From: Rhinopomastus cyanomelas
Taxonomy: Eukaryota; Chordata; Aves; Bucerotiformes; Rhinopomastidae
Direction: 5' to 3'
DNA: 64,000 nt
Assembly: GCA_013400115.1 (NCBI GenBank)
Contig: VXBP01010399.1
Span: 62,001-126,000, forward strand
Shown here: piece after piece, positions 11,003-22,320 of the stretch
How positions within the stretch are numbered: the first letter of the stretch is position 1
How the letters are laid out: each line of letters begins with the position of its first letter
Notes under the pieces: generated by a model
Seen by the model: the letters and a program-made list of their open reading frames with translations, nothing else
The model's database searches: none
Told to the model about the DNA's origin: nothing
Position numbers and translations under genes: made by a program

Positions 11003-12424
11003 CACAGTCCATAGATAGAGCAACTGCTTCAGCACAGAAAGCAAATTACTTGCAATGGGCTCTTTGGGACCCCTCCTAAAACCCTGCTTTTCAGCAAGAT
11101 TTAGAAAGCTCATTCAGATCTACTAATCAAACCTTTCTCCACCAACATATACAAACCCATTAACTGCAAGAAATCAGTCCTGAATTTAATATTTCCTTCT
11201 AAATCACAGCCAGTTTTTCAACTAATAAAACACTGAGGGATTTCATGCAGAAATTTCCAGGAATTGCTATGCCTGCCTCAGGTTGAAGTGAAGCAAACAT
11301 GCATCCAGGCTACAGGGCTGTGGGCTTCCTGGAAAATGGGATGAGATACTTCTCACTGTCTCCTGTTCAGAGGACAAGTGATTCATCATAAAGGACAGCT
11401 ATGACCAACGTAAAAAACATTTAGTAGGTGCAGATAGCCTACTGAACCCAACAAGTTTTGCAGCACAGCAGGCAAGACATAACATTTGGAGAAAAAGAAG
11501 GTGCACTCCCACATTTTTCTGTCTTAGTGGCCAGGACAGCTACTGGGAAGAGAAGTGTTGGCCCTCAATACCTGCCCTTGCAACATTTTCCATGCCAGTT
11601 GCATCAGCTTCCTCTAACGTGTAATGCTACAACAGCCACTTCTTTGCATCACATCAAAATGGTGAAGAACAAAGTCTCTCCTGTCTCAGACAAGCAGCTT
11701 CATTGCAAGGTTGAAAAGCCATGTTCCTGTTGTGTTTTCTCACTGGCTTAGTGAAGTTTGAATTCTTTGCTGCACAGTGGGCTACTCGGAGTCATTCATA
11801 GTCCTTTGGACTAGATGCTGAACCCTTTAAGTGAAGGGGAAACTGGACCAAAAATCTCCTGTTTATAGTAGAGGAAGGCAGAACATTCACAGACACTAGT
11901 TTTTGTTTGTGGGGGTTTTGAAGTGATCACAGATACACTCTGAGAGGAATCTCTCCTGTGGGATGTAAAATAGGCTTTGAGATACCTGGCCCCTTCACAA
12001 AGATGAAGATGGAGCAAAGCCTCATCAAAAACCCTAAACTTGGCTTAGGAGTGAGGTGGGTGCTAAGTGAGGCACATTGGGGCAGTGCTGAGAGAATCTG
12101 AAGAACTTTAAAATAAAAGTGGATCAAGGATTCTAGGGGTTTGTTTGTTGACGTGTTCCATGTCAATCCTGTTTTAAAAGCTTTCNAAGTAATTAGCTGC
12201 CAACGTTACACAGCAGGTGGATCAAGGATTCTAGGGGTTTGTTTGTGGACGTGTTCCATGTCAATCCTGTTTTAAAAGCTTTCTACTTTCAGCGGCTCCT
12301 GAAGCCTTTAGGTTTTCACCCTTCTCAGCTGGTGGCCTGTATCTGAGGCATAAAGAATAACCAATTCCTCATGCCCTTGCAATTTTTGAGGATTGCTGGT
12401 GACTGGCACAGTTTGGATAAGCCG
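11003..12424. other. unique intronic sequence with duplication and N
   Basis: No gene seen. Contains a 67-bp duplication at 12,119-12,283 flanking a single N (see separate entry). Confidence 0.5.
12119..12283. repeat. 67-bp direct duplication abutting an N
   Basis: 12,119-12,185 and 12,217-12,283 are the same 67 bp with one mismatch (TTGTTGACG versus TTGTGGACG). The first copy ends exactly at the N at 12,186 and the second starts 31 bp after it. This is what an unmerged contig overlap would look like; a true duplication is the alternative. Confidence 0.9.
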
Positions 12425-12490
12425 ACTTGATGATCTATGAGGTCTCTTCCAACCTTGATAATACTGTGATACTGTGATACTGTGATACTT
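12425..12490 (+). mobile_element. CR1 LINE 3' end
   Basis: GACTTGATGATCTATGAGGT, then TTCCAACCTTGATAATACTG and a run of terminal octamers (ATACTGTG repeated three times). Only the last 65 bp are present. Confidence 0.85.
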
Positions 12491-12709
12491 GGATTTATCC
12501 CTTACAAGTGACTGATTACTTGGCAAATGGTACTTCTGTCTCATGAAATGCACTGCAGTCCATGAGAACCAGATCTCATATGGTTTCCAAAATCAGAACC
12601 CTTGTGTTTCTGTAAATTTTTCATTTTAACCACAGACTTGGTGTTTATGACACTGGTAGGTCACTACTTATCCCAGACATAGTGCACGTTTCTTCTTAGA
12701 GCCATGTCT

Positions 12710-12866
12710 GCGTTATGTGGAGTCTCCTTCTCTGGAGACATTTAAAACCCACCTGGACATGTTCCTGTGCAACTAGATCTAGGTGATCCTGCTGTGGTGG
12801 GACAGAGCTGGATTAGAAAAATCTTCAAGGTCCCTTCCAATCCCTAATGTTCTGTCAGTCTCTGAT
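12710..12866 (+). mobile_element. CR1 LINE fragment, group A
   Basis: Sense copy: GGAGTCTCCTTCTCTGGAGA, CTAGGTGATCCTGCTGTGG, CCCTTCCAATCCCTAATG. Terminal octamers are degraded. Confidence 0.92.
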
Positions 12867-15284
12867 TTGGGGAGAGGGACTCTGCAGACTATTAAAATCA
12901 CTTATTTTGGTGAAAAGCATGTTTGGCAGCTGAACCATCAAACACACACTTTATGTTGACCTAATCAGCGATCTACATTCATATTTCCAGAGGGGGAAAA
13001 AGAAATTAATCTACCTAATAAAACTGCCTGTTTCATGTATACAAACTCCTAGTTCCTATTTCATCTGAGTAGATGAAGTGTACGTGTTTGTGTATATGGT
13101 AGGTGTGAATGACATGTTTTCCAAGACAGACAAAAGACAAGATGCCTAATCAGTGGCCCGAGGGCATTGGCTTCAACTCTACAGAAAATGTAAATCTAAA
13201 CACGGTGCTGGGTCTGATAAAAACAACACAATTAAATTAGAACAGTGATCCAAACAACGGTGTCTCCTGCTTTGATAGCAAAGGTCTTTGGCTCTGCTTT
13301 GACCTTTGTTTTTCGTAAACTCCCCTGGCAGTTTATGCGGCAGCACAACAATATTCCATGACAACAGCCAAATCCATTGATATCTCTTAAATAAATCATT
13401 GCTTCTGAATAACAGCAACACACCAATACGACACAGACCTGGGCAAGCACGGATGTGGCTGATTTTTTAAATACAGAAGACGACCAGGAACAGATCCTCG
13501 ACTTGGATGGCAACGGGTGTTGGTTAGCTTGTGCTTTACACGGCTGCATGCTCACAGCCTTTCTGACTTTCTCTGGAAGAAGAGGGTGCTGCAGGAAGCT
13601 CAGAAAGAAATCCAGGGAATAAACAAACATCTAAGCAGTGTAGATAATCTGGGGGACTACTCAAGCTTGCTGTCTGGTCCCATTTGCCTACCTATAACCT
13701 AACTAGTCATGCAGCTCCCTCAGAATACCATGTTCTGGGAAAGAATCTGAAATTAAAGAAAGAAGGGAGGAAGGAAGAGTTCCATAGCCCTCTACCAGCA
13801 GTTTTAAAAGAAGCACAATTAACAGGATCCTTGTATAATTCCAGTACAATGATGTCTGCGTGAAAAAGTGCAGATCTAGGGCAGAGGCCAAACATCATTT
13901 CCTCAGCTACATTTATGTAGTCGAAGAAAAATTCACAATAAAAACCAGCCACAAACAAACCCCAATATCCAGTGGGTAAGCAGCCTCACGCAGCATCTAA
14001 CTGTGCAGTGAGATGTGTACACTCTGCTTCATCTGAAAGCAACATAAAGTTGTGGGTGTTTTTCAAGGCAGAAAATGAAGCAGAAGCATGACTCCCCGAT
14101 AATGGATGCTTACTCATCTCAAACAGACAATGTGTTAGGGGGTGCAATGGCCTGAGAATATCCAAAAAACATCCAGGTAGTCTTCCATCTCCTACAGCGA
14201 ACCGTCATCCCATGGCCTAGAACGTGAGCACACCAATAGCATGAATGGGATGTGGGTCTCCACTGGACATGGACCCTTGAGCCTTTCAACTGCATGGAAA
14301 ATAGCCAAGGGCAGGATGCTCACTGTGTCTGACTTCACAGCAAGAAGTTAACAAATGAAGTCTGGTTTTGGGAATGTTGCTGACCACTGGAGAGCAAACC
14401 ACCGTGGTCCTTCAGCCTATCTTAGGTATGCTTTTCAACTTTAACAATAATAATACCTCTTCAGCAGGTATTTATTGCGAGGTGTCACGTCTAGACTAAG
14501 GCTGTGTGCCGGCAGTTTCTCAGCACGTACCCAGAAGCTGCTTTGATTTATTAAGCCTGATGCCATTAATTTCACTCTTAAATGTAATCCAAAGGGTTTC
14601 AATGATGCCTTTTAAGCATTTGATTACTGATCAACTCGGGGACCAAATAAGTAAGCAATGGGCTTGAACATATGGCACAAACTGACCCTTGCTGCTGCCA
14701 AGGAGTTAGAGTATTAAAGTGCATAAGCCATTTCCTGTGACAGTTGTCAAGCTAATTTTGAGCAAATTACTTAGTCCATGTGTTTATTACTCAGATACAA
14801 ACCCACTGCCTCGGCATGAAAATGACATTACGCTGCTCTAATCACAGACTAATCTTTTATGACTGTAGTCACTGCACTCCCAAACTGCACAGATCTAACA
14901 AGACTTCTCTGATTTCAGAAACAGCAGCTTTCACACTGCATTGCACCACCCCTGGTGAGGGTAACATTAATGGGCACCGTTGCTTCTATGTATTTCCATC
15001 AAAATCAGGATATTCTTTAGCAAATAATGACTCGTGGTGCAGAAGCCACTTAAAATACAGAATGAAATTCAATGCAAAAGCAAATCACCATAATTTTCAT
15101 TGTAAATATTTTCCACAGCAAAAATTAGCAGATTTCTAGAGCTCTTGATGACAAACTTCCTTTCTCTCTGCCCAGTGCATGACAGCCTGCTTACTTAAAG
15201 TATTTGGTATAAAGGGCATTGGGAAGTTTCCTCTATCTGATCACTTGTACCATATGTTCTGAGTGGTTCTAGTTGTTAAAAAGT
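12867..15284. other. repeat-poor intronic block
   Basis: 2.4 kb without CR1. AT-rich, with homeodomain-like TTAATTTCA and TGATTACTGATCAA motifs around 14,565-14,640. The 119-codon frame at 14,780-15,139 and the 132-codon minus frame at 13,232-13,630 show no domain. Confidence 0.45.
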
Positions 15285-15355
15285 GGTCTTGCTCTGGCAG
15301 GGGGATTGGACTGGATGATCTTTTGAGATCCCTTCCAATCCCTAATGTTCTGTGA
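15285..15355 (+). mobile_element. CR1 LINE 3' end, group A
   Basis: Only the last 70 bp: GCTCTGGCAGGGGGATTGG, GATGATCTTTTGAGATCCCT, AATGTTCTGTGA. Confidence 0.92.
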
Positions 15356-15604
15356 AATAATGCAGTAAACTCAGAAGGTCAGCACCTGGTACCAGAATAC
15401 AAATTCTGTCTGAGTTTGCTATTAGCCCCACATCTCATGTTGTGATGAAGATGTAGTGGCACTGCAAACAGTACTCTCAAAGGAGATTGAGATGAATACA
15501 TCCTAATCTAAGACACCACTTCACTCTCCTTGTTTTCAAACACAATGAGAGCGTGTTCTTGGCTAGTTTTATAACAAAAGTGCCCTACGCAGCTATTTTG
15601 AGCG

Positions 15605-16050
15605 GGTTCGGAGGAGAGCAATGAGACTGATGAGGGGACTGGAAGAAAACTCAATGAGGAGAGGCTGAGGGAGCTGGGGATGTTTAGCCTGGAGAAGAGA
15701 GACTCGAGGGGGACCTTCTCCCTCTCTACAACTCTGTGAAGGGAGGTTGTAGCCAGGTTGGGGTCAGGCTCTTCTCCCAGGCCACTAGCAACAGGATGAG
15801 AGGACAGAGCCAGAAGCTGCATCAAGGGAAAGTTGGGTTGGATGTTAGGAAGCCCTTCCTCATGGAAAGGGTGATCAGACACTGGAATGAACTGTCCAGG
15901 GCAGTGGTGGGGTCCCCATTCCAGGAGGTGTTTAAGGACAGCCTGGACGTGCCACTCAGTGCCGTGGGGTAGCTGATGTGGTGACGTCAGGTCATAAGCT
16001 GTACTGGATGATCTCAGAGCTCTTTTCCAGCCTCAATAATTCCGTGGTTA
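15605..16050 (+). mobile_element. CR1 LINE, group C
   Basis: Sense copy of about 445 bp from GGTTCGGAGGAGAGCAATG through GAGAGGCTGAGGGAGCTGG, GGAAGCCCTTCCTCATGG and TGATGTGGTGACGTCAGGTC to a degraded AATTCCGTGGTT end. ORF2 tail (QATSNRMRGQ, ERVIRHWNELSRAVVGSP) is open over 15,736-15,972. Confidence 0.93.
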
Positions 16051-17949
16051 GGCAGTGGAGAAAGTAAATTTTATCGCTCTGATTTGCTGATGGGTTTTAC
16101 CATTAGATATATAACATTAATATCAGTCATGTTTCCCTTCTTACCATTTTACAGAATACATACAAAACTGATGTTACAGCTGAAGAGGAAACAGCAAATC
16201 AACTCAGAATCATAAGCGTACGTTTGCTGTCAACAGAAAGACTCTCAGGGACTTCAATTAGTATTAGATTGCAGTCTTCATATTTACATTTAAGAGCATT
16301 CCCTTCTGTGTCCTCACACACATTATTAGGCTATTCACATTCAATAAGATATAACAGTAAGATGAAAAAGGGTGCACTAAGTGTTTGAACGACAGTGATT
16401 AAAGAAAGGCGGTTTTGGGAGCTGCCACACTTCTGTGTGATTCTCTGCGGCTGTTTGTCAGGGGGACAGCCCCTCTCAGTGCCTGGTCAGTTGGTATTCA
16501 ACCACCTGGTGTGTCAAGAAGAACCAGGTATCTGCTCCTCTGCTTTCAAATTATTATATAGGGAACAAAAAAAAAACCCAAAACCCAATGTGCAATACTT
16601 CTGTTAATAAAACAAACATAATCCTGTTGTTGATCTCTAAACTTTTAAACATCAACCTGTTGTGGTCTCACTACCTCCCTTAATTTTCTAATTTGCCAGA
16701 GCAATTTATGGAAATAGAGCAATTAATGATGAAATGCTCTATTTGGATAAAACACCCTGTTCTAGTAGGTAGCAGTTCCCTCTCTCATTAGAATGCATAG
16801 CTTTTCTTCCACAAATTAATGAAATAGCTCCTGTTTTCCAGGAATTCAGAGTCGTCATAAAAGCATATCTAATTATTGTGTAATCAGCGGTGTAAGACAA
16901 GTGGGTTTTCCTCAGTTGACTTTCCATGAAATCAGACTTTTCCAACACTTTAAAGTGCCTGCACCAGACTCAGAGAAAGCTGGTCTAAAGCAGAAAAGGC
17001 AAATGCGTGAGTAGTGGCAAAACAATCTTAATCCACAGTGTCTTCTATGAAGTGCAGGAGACAAATATTAACCCCAGACTACATGCAAAGCCAGACTGCA
17101 GACCCCTAACTTAAACCTTTGTTCCTGCAGACCTCTTTTATGACTAAGTGTTCTTGCCCTAAAATACAAAAAGTGTTATAATTGATTTACCCACACTAGA
17201 TCTCATTCATCCATCTGTGATTTGGAATATCAATATTGCACCAAAAAAGACCCCAAAGAGATGAAAGAGCATTAGGCACTGGAACAGTTTCCACTATGGT
17301 TACAACAAAAACTCAGTACCCCAAAGATATTTATAATAATTAATCACACGAAAGATAAATTCATTTTCATCTCTTTGCAGCTGTGTTTCTTATTCTTTAA
17401 AAGGAAAAAGTATTCAGCACAGAACAAAGAGTATTTTCAATGGTTTTAAAAAGTTAACAGGGCTTGGGCACTAGAGCAGGGGTGTGAATCATATTGACTA
17501 GTGCAATGGTTTTCACCTGACAAGGTTTTGACTGGTGACGTGAAGTTCAAAACTGGGTGTCTTAACTCTCTAGTTCCAGGCTTTGAATTGCAAAACGTCC
17601 TTCAAAGGAGCATAGCAAAGAACATGAAAACCTTTCAGAGCCTTCACCAGAAGACTGAGAGCTACCGGAGAGCTCACAGATGTGAAGCTACAGAAAATGC
17701 TGAAGATCTATTTATCAGTTCAAACTGCTGCTGCAGTCTCATCCTCAGACAGAAAGAGACAATAAAAAACAAATCACAAATAAGGGATGGCAGGTTCTTT
17801 GCCATTAAGACTGTGTAGGTGTCATCAAGCTGCAGCTTCTTATTGGGCACACAAACCAACCATGGGACTTGAGGGAGGCAGTGTCTGTCAAACAGCCCAG
17901 CATGAACAGTGAAAGTCTGTGCACACCAGCCCTGCCTTACCCATTTGAA
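16051..17949. other. unique intronic sequence
   Basis: 1.9 kb of AT-rich sequence without recognised repeat or exon. Short chance frames only. Confidence 0.5.
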
Positions 17950-18111
17950 CATCACAGAATCACAGAACACTGGGGATTGAAAGGGACCTCGAAAGATCAT
18001 CCAGTCCAACCCCCTAGTCACAGAGGGATCACCTAGATCAAGTCACACAGGAACATGTCTAGGCAGGTTTAAAACTTCTCCAGAGGAGGCTCTACAACTG
18101 CCCTGGGCAGA
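17950..18111 (-). mobile_element. CR1 LINE fragment, group A
   Basis: Antisense: ATCACAGAATCACAGAACAC, GATCATCCAGTCCAACCCCC, ending at CTGCCCTGGGCAG. Confidence 0.92.
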
Positions 18112-19363
18112 ACATCAATGGAGCAAAGTTGTGAATCTGTCTCTTCCTGTGTTCTTCATTACATGGTTTTCAGACATATACTGGGTAACAATAAGGAGCT
18201 GTCTTTAAGTCATCCTATGTACAGGGGCTTCTACTGTTCCTGGTCTTGTCTGAGCTACAAGAGACTATGCAGAAGTCTTCTTTCAGTGTCCCTCCCTAAT
18301 AAGGGCAGGAATAAGTTCTTAATGGTTGCTACCTTGCTCTGTTCAGCTAGTTTCTGCCTTCATGTGCAGTTCCACTTCACTGACACTCATGCAAACACAC
18401 AGAATGAATATAAGTGTTTAAAGCAATATTACTACAAGGTAATGTGGACACCAGTCCAGTAAGGAACTGGACACCAGTCCAATAAGGATTTTGAAATTAA
18501 AACACAAGCCTTCCTTTACTCGATTTTTTTTTTTAACTTAACAGCTTTCAAACCTTTGAATTTGGAAGCCACAGCAGGTTCCTCCTCGCTCAGGCACGGG
18601 ATGCAGACAAAGAAAGGCACTTTTGTTCCAAATCTTGCAATTTGCACTTGTGGAACAGAGGAAAACTGATCTTTGATCTAAATTTCATTAAACACTTTTC
18701 TCGTGGAGACACAAGCATCTTCTTTCCCAACAGTTCACTCACTGGCTGTGAAATCACTGTGTTTTCCAAGTTTCACAGTATTGCTATCAAGGAGAACTTG
18801 TGTTTTGGTGACTCAAATCTATAGCCATGAGTGCAAACGTACATCAGCACTAGATTTGTTAGGGAAGGAAGCATTATACCATTTTTCAAAGTAAAACCAC
18901 TTTCTGGGCTCTAAATTGGCATCAAAGAGCTAGTTTTGGAGGAATTATAGGGCTCTTCAGAAATGTGAACTATTTTCAATGAAAACTTCTAAATCCTTTG
19001 GTTCAAAGTCACGTCACTCAATTCCATGGGGATTTGCCGGACTTCAGCTTCTTTGCTGTAAATACTAACGGTTGCAAAAGAATTCTCCAGTCCATATCCT
19101 TCTTTGTGCTGGAATGGTGATGGTGACTTGGTCCAAGGAATTGGTAAAAAAATGGTGATGGAAAACAGAGTATGTTTTTTAGGTTTAGTGGGGATCCTGA
19201 GAAACTCTTTCTCATCATTCAGCCAACACGCACAGGACAAAATCTCCTTGAGTCCTACTTCCTTAAAAATTTTCTTTGAGCTGAATGAAAGAATAGACCT
19301 TTTCTTCTAACACTGCTATAAAGACAACAATAGCTCAGCATGGAAGTGTTGAAGATATAATCC
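18112..19363. other. unique intronic sequence
   Basis: No gene or transposon seen. Holds a 23-bp imperfect tandem duplication at 18,445-18,488. Confidence 0.5.
18445..18488. repeat. 23-bp tandem duplication
   Basis: TGGACACCAGTCCAGTAAGG plus AAC is followed directly by a second copy differing by one base (CCAATAAGG). Confidence 0.9.
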
Positions 19364-19484
19364 TCATGGCTTCAAAATTCCAGGAACAAGTCATGTCAAT
19401 TGCTTTTTAGTATGGAACTTGGAATCATGGCTTCAACATTCCAGGAACAAGTTATGTCAATTGTTTTTAGTATGGAACTTGGAA
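19364..19484. repeat. 61/60-bp tandem duplication
   Basis: 19,364-19,424 and 19,425-19,484 are adjacent near-identical copies starting TCATGGCTTCAA and ending TATGGAACTTGGAA. They differ by two substitutions and a one-base length change in a T run. It lies 280 bp 3' of the exon 2 donor. Confidence 0.93.
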
Positions 19485-19759
19485 TCCTACACTAAGTGCA
19501 AATTAATAAGGTTTCAGAAGCATCCTCTGTCAGATAAAACATTATTGTCATGTGAAAAGAGTATTTTCAAGCTCTGGACCCTTTTTACCTACACTGCACG
19601 CTTAGTCCTCCCCATGGATCAACTGATCTCCATGATACTATAACAGTGGAAAACCAAAATTTATGAAAAGAAAATCAGAAGCCAGGGTGAAAGCCTCAAA
19701 CATAAAATTTTTCCCCAAACAGAATTGATTAATTAATCAGGAGTCTTAAAAAAACTTAC

Positions 19760-19893
19760 CTTTAAAATTTGGTCTGATTCTAGCATCATATCCCGATGTC
19801 CTTCCCATCAATTTGTCCAAAAAATCTGAAGGAGACAGGGTCTGTGAGGAGGATTTTCCAGATCTTGAATCATGTTCTTTACAGAAAGTCGTC
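19760..19893 (-). CDS. GLRA2: glycine receptor alpha-2, coding exon 2
   Basis: 134-bp exon on the minus strand. It encodes the mature N-terminus of the glycine-gated chloride channel alpha-2 subunit: RTTFCKEHDSRSGKSSSQTL, then SPSDFLDKLMGRTSGYDARI and RPNFK. The first residue R is split with exon 1 (AG|G), and the exon ends with the first base of the next glycine codon. Acceptor is TTATTTAG|G at 19,894; donor is G|GTAAGT at 19,759. The SPSDFLDKLMGRTSGYDARIRPNFK block is shared by all GLRA paralogues and forms the start of the extracellular ligand-binding domain. The upstream KEHDSRSGK...SQTLSP segment is specific to alpha-2: as I remember it, human GLRA2 reads KDHDSRSGKQPSQTLSP. No stop or frameshift. 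The protein acts as a homopentamer or with the beta subunit in neuronal membranes and is prominent in embryonic brain and retina. Confidence 0.97.
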
Positions 19894-21770
19894 CTAAATA
19901 AATTATTAGCCACCATTAGCTAATATTTAGCTTGTATTGTATTCAGGTCATGGAGAAGTTACAGCACCAAATAAAAATGTCTCAATTCAGTGAATTAATA
20001 AGAGTAAAGTATTAGTATTATATAACAATATTAAACAATAGCTGGCAACATTTACCAAGCAACACTGAAAAAGACTGGGGTTGTTACTGTTGGGAAGGAT
20101 ATAGATGCAAAACAATGTTTTTTGCAGATGCTACCCAACAAAGACTCAAATCCAGTGAATGCTAGCGACTGTCTGGATTCTTCCCTAACATAGAAAAAAA
20201 CCAGTTCCAGAGTCGGTCACATCTGATCCGATTAAAACACTGAGTAACAAAATTGACCGGTATTATCAGCAGCTGGTATTTATATACAAGCTCTTGGAAC
20301 AGATCTCTGTTTTCAAGATTTAGGAGTAAACTCGTGGTACCACATCATGCATAGCACCACATCATACACAGCACAGCACACAGGGAGAGCACATCACACA
20401 TTGCGGAGAAAGGGGATTCAGGACTTCCCCGCCGTTGTTCCCTGGGGTAAAAGAAACTAGTATGAAATGTTCGTCTTTGGTGGGTAGAGGCACAGTTTTC
20501 ATCGTAAAGCAGCACCTCAAGTGTTAAATAACCAGTTTCATTCTACTTATGTTTCAACATTATCTTTGAGCTGCATTTGAAGTAATTCTACATCTGTGTC
20601 TTCTTAACCACTGACGTATTTTCCCAAAGTCAACCACTCGGTTTCAGGAGTGTTTTGTGGAGTTTTTGTGCATCTATACACAAGTGTACGTGAGTCAGGT
20701 CTATGTGTGAGCATACTAAATGAGAATCAAACATCAGCTCCTTCATCCCTCTATAACAGGAGCAAAATTGTTAAGAGGCAGAGTGATAGTAAATTGGCAC
20801 GGTGTGATGCCCCACGCTTCTTCAGGTTCCATTTACGCGAGGCGGTTGCTTCGTTTTGCTCTTATCAATGACACAGTACCATTACAAATATCTTTAATTT
20901 TTAATGAATAAGAGATTATATTCTCCACTTAAACACTGGAAACATTAAAGTAATAGAATGCACTGCTTTGGGATGTTTTTACATGAATTACTTCTGCTTT
21001 GAGCCAGAGACCACTAGTTACGAGTTACCTTGCAGTCCCAGACTCATGAATACAAATGCTCTTTCACTCCGTCACTACATATATACCTCATCAGTCACAT
21101 AAAAACACTTTGTGTGTGGACATGTGGATGCACAGCAGCATAAACTGTTATAATGAGCCTCAACTAAATGGCTGTTTCAGTTAATAGGACTGACCAGTTT
21201 GCCTTGTGTTGCGAAAAAAAAAGCTGAAGCAAAAGCTCTTGCAACGTTAAAAGAAATTAGAGAAAGAGCAATGGTAGGTACTGGTGCTGCAAGTGAGCAC
21301 CACACTGGTCTGATCCAGGGTTTTCCCCAAAGCAGACAACTGGCTCTCCAACGGCAAATAACTACATCCCTAGGAAAAGTGATTCAATTCCTTCCAAAGC
21401 TGGAAGAGGAGGGAACCAAGGCAACTTCCTAAACAACCTCTGGTGGGAGCAGAGGATTTGCATTTTGGAAGAAAAACTGAAGGAAATGTTCTTAGCTACA
21501 TGGATGCTCACTGGCAAAAAAAACCCAAACCCAACACATGTCTTTCAGCCAGAGAAATGAAAAATAGATCACCCAAAGTTGAGATTATTATTTTTTATGT
21601 TTGTTACTAAGCAACGAGTCTCCGAGTGTGAAAGGGATAGCCTACATAGAATGCACATGAAATACTCTGAAACACAGCGAACAAACTAGGTTAATGTGAC
21701 GTAGCATCTTAATAGTTATGATTTCCACCACCTTTCGACAAAAATCATCACACAGAGTCGCATCACCTAC
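19894..21770 (-). other. GLRA2: GLRA2 intron 1
   Basis: 1,877 bp between the coding exons, with donor AG|GTAGGT at 21,770 and acceptor TTTATTTAG at 19,894. It carries no CR1. A 17-bp imperfect tandem (ACCACATCATGCATAGC / ACCACATCATACACAGC) lies at about 20,340-20,373. The 77-codon frame at 21,199-21,432 shows no domain. Confidence 0.9.
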
Positions 21771-21838
21771 CTGAAGTGGTTTGTCTCTAAGAAAAATGCA
21801 AACAAGGTTGTCAAAATGTTCACTAGCTGCCGGTTCAT
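21771..21838 (-). CDS. GLRA2: glycine receptor alpha-2, coding exon 1 (start and signal peptide)
   Basis: 68 coding bases on the minus strand: ATG at 21,838-21,836, giving MNRQLVNILTTLFAFFLETN then HF and the first two bases of R. As remembered, human GLRA2 begins MNRQLVNILTALFAFFLGTN, so identity and start are clear. The stretch LVNILTTLFAFFL is the hydrophobic core of a cleavable signal peptide that sends the subunit to the ER and plasma membrane. The start has a purine at -3 (GGAGGAATGA). The donor AG|GTAGGTGA fits the phase of exon 2 at 19,893, and the joined exons read through without a stop. The Gly-to-Glu change after the core is unusual for a signal peptide and could be a species difference. 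Confidence 0.97.
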
Positions 21839-22320
21839 TCCTCCTGCTTTCTGTGATGATTTGGAAAATATCCCAGAAACGATTCCAGAGAAATGCCGGG
21901 AAAAAGTAAGCTGGTGCTGCCTAGATTCCCCAATTCAGCAACAATTTAATTTTCTTGAGAATCAGGATGAGAAGTTCTGGATCTCTGCAAGCTGGGGGTA
22001 AAAAAGAAGTGCCAGTCCTTGGAATCATGGTCAGGTCAAGCCTAGGCTCATCTCCAGCAGCCAGCACGACAGAGACAAAGCATTAGACCTGCCCTCGCTT
22101 TTGGGGATGGAGGAAAAAAACAACCCCAAAACAAACGCAAAGGAGAAACAAAAAATAAAAGAAAGGAAAAGGAAGAAATAAAGAACAAAAAGGAAAGGTA
22201 AAGGAAGAGGAAACCCAACTACGCGAGGACCATCACGCGAAAGGGAACAGCGCTGCGAGCCGTTCTCTTGCCGGTGTGTGTTTTATTCCCCTCTCGCTTT
22301 GCATTAGTATTTATGACCGG
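21839..22320 (-). promoter_or_regulatory. GLRA2: GLRA2 5' UTR and candidate core promoter
   Basis: Sequence directly upstream of the start codon on the minus strand. It includes an A/G-rich tract at 22,107-22,215 (a pyrimidine tract in the sense of transcription) and enters CpG-rich DNA at about 22,220. Two TATA-like boxes are visible on the minus strand, CATAAATA (22,308-22,315) and GGGAATAAAA (22,281-22,290), so transcription could start near 22,250-22,285. The TSS and any intron within the 5' UTR cannot be settled from sequence. Confidence 0.45.
22107..22215. repeat. purine-rich low-complexity tract
   Basis: GGAGG(A)n-type A/G tract interrupted by a few C and T bases. It lies in the probable GLRA2 5' UTR, where the transcript would be C/U rich. 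Confidence 0.8.

Larger units (their letters stand above)
1..19759 (-). other. GLRA2: GLRA2 intron 2 (3' part outside window)
   Basis: Everything to the left of coding exon 2 is intron of the minus-strand gene. The donor after exon 2 reads G|GTAAGT on the minus strand. I looked for exon 3 (the segment starting PPVNVTCNIF, known from the family) and for exon 4 (WKPDLFFANEKG) and saw neither, so intron 2 is at least 19.7 kb here. It holds about 16 CR1 fragments, one tRNA/CR1 chimera and unique AT-rich sequence. Confidence 0.8.

Noticed and set aside
13790..13800. CTCTACCAGCAG as a second tRNA-like head
   Set aside because: No other tRNA arms or CR1 tail nearby.
14780..15139. 119-codon plus-strand frame
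   Set aside because: Composition like translated AT-rich intron, many Cys/His without zinc-finger spacing, no homologue recognised.
1..19759. Search for GLRA2 exon 3 or exon 4 in intron 2
   Set aside because: No reverse-complement match to the expected conserved peptides was seen by eye; an alignment tool should confirm.
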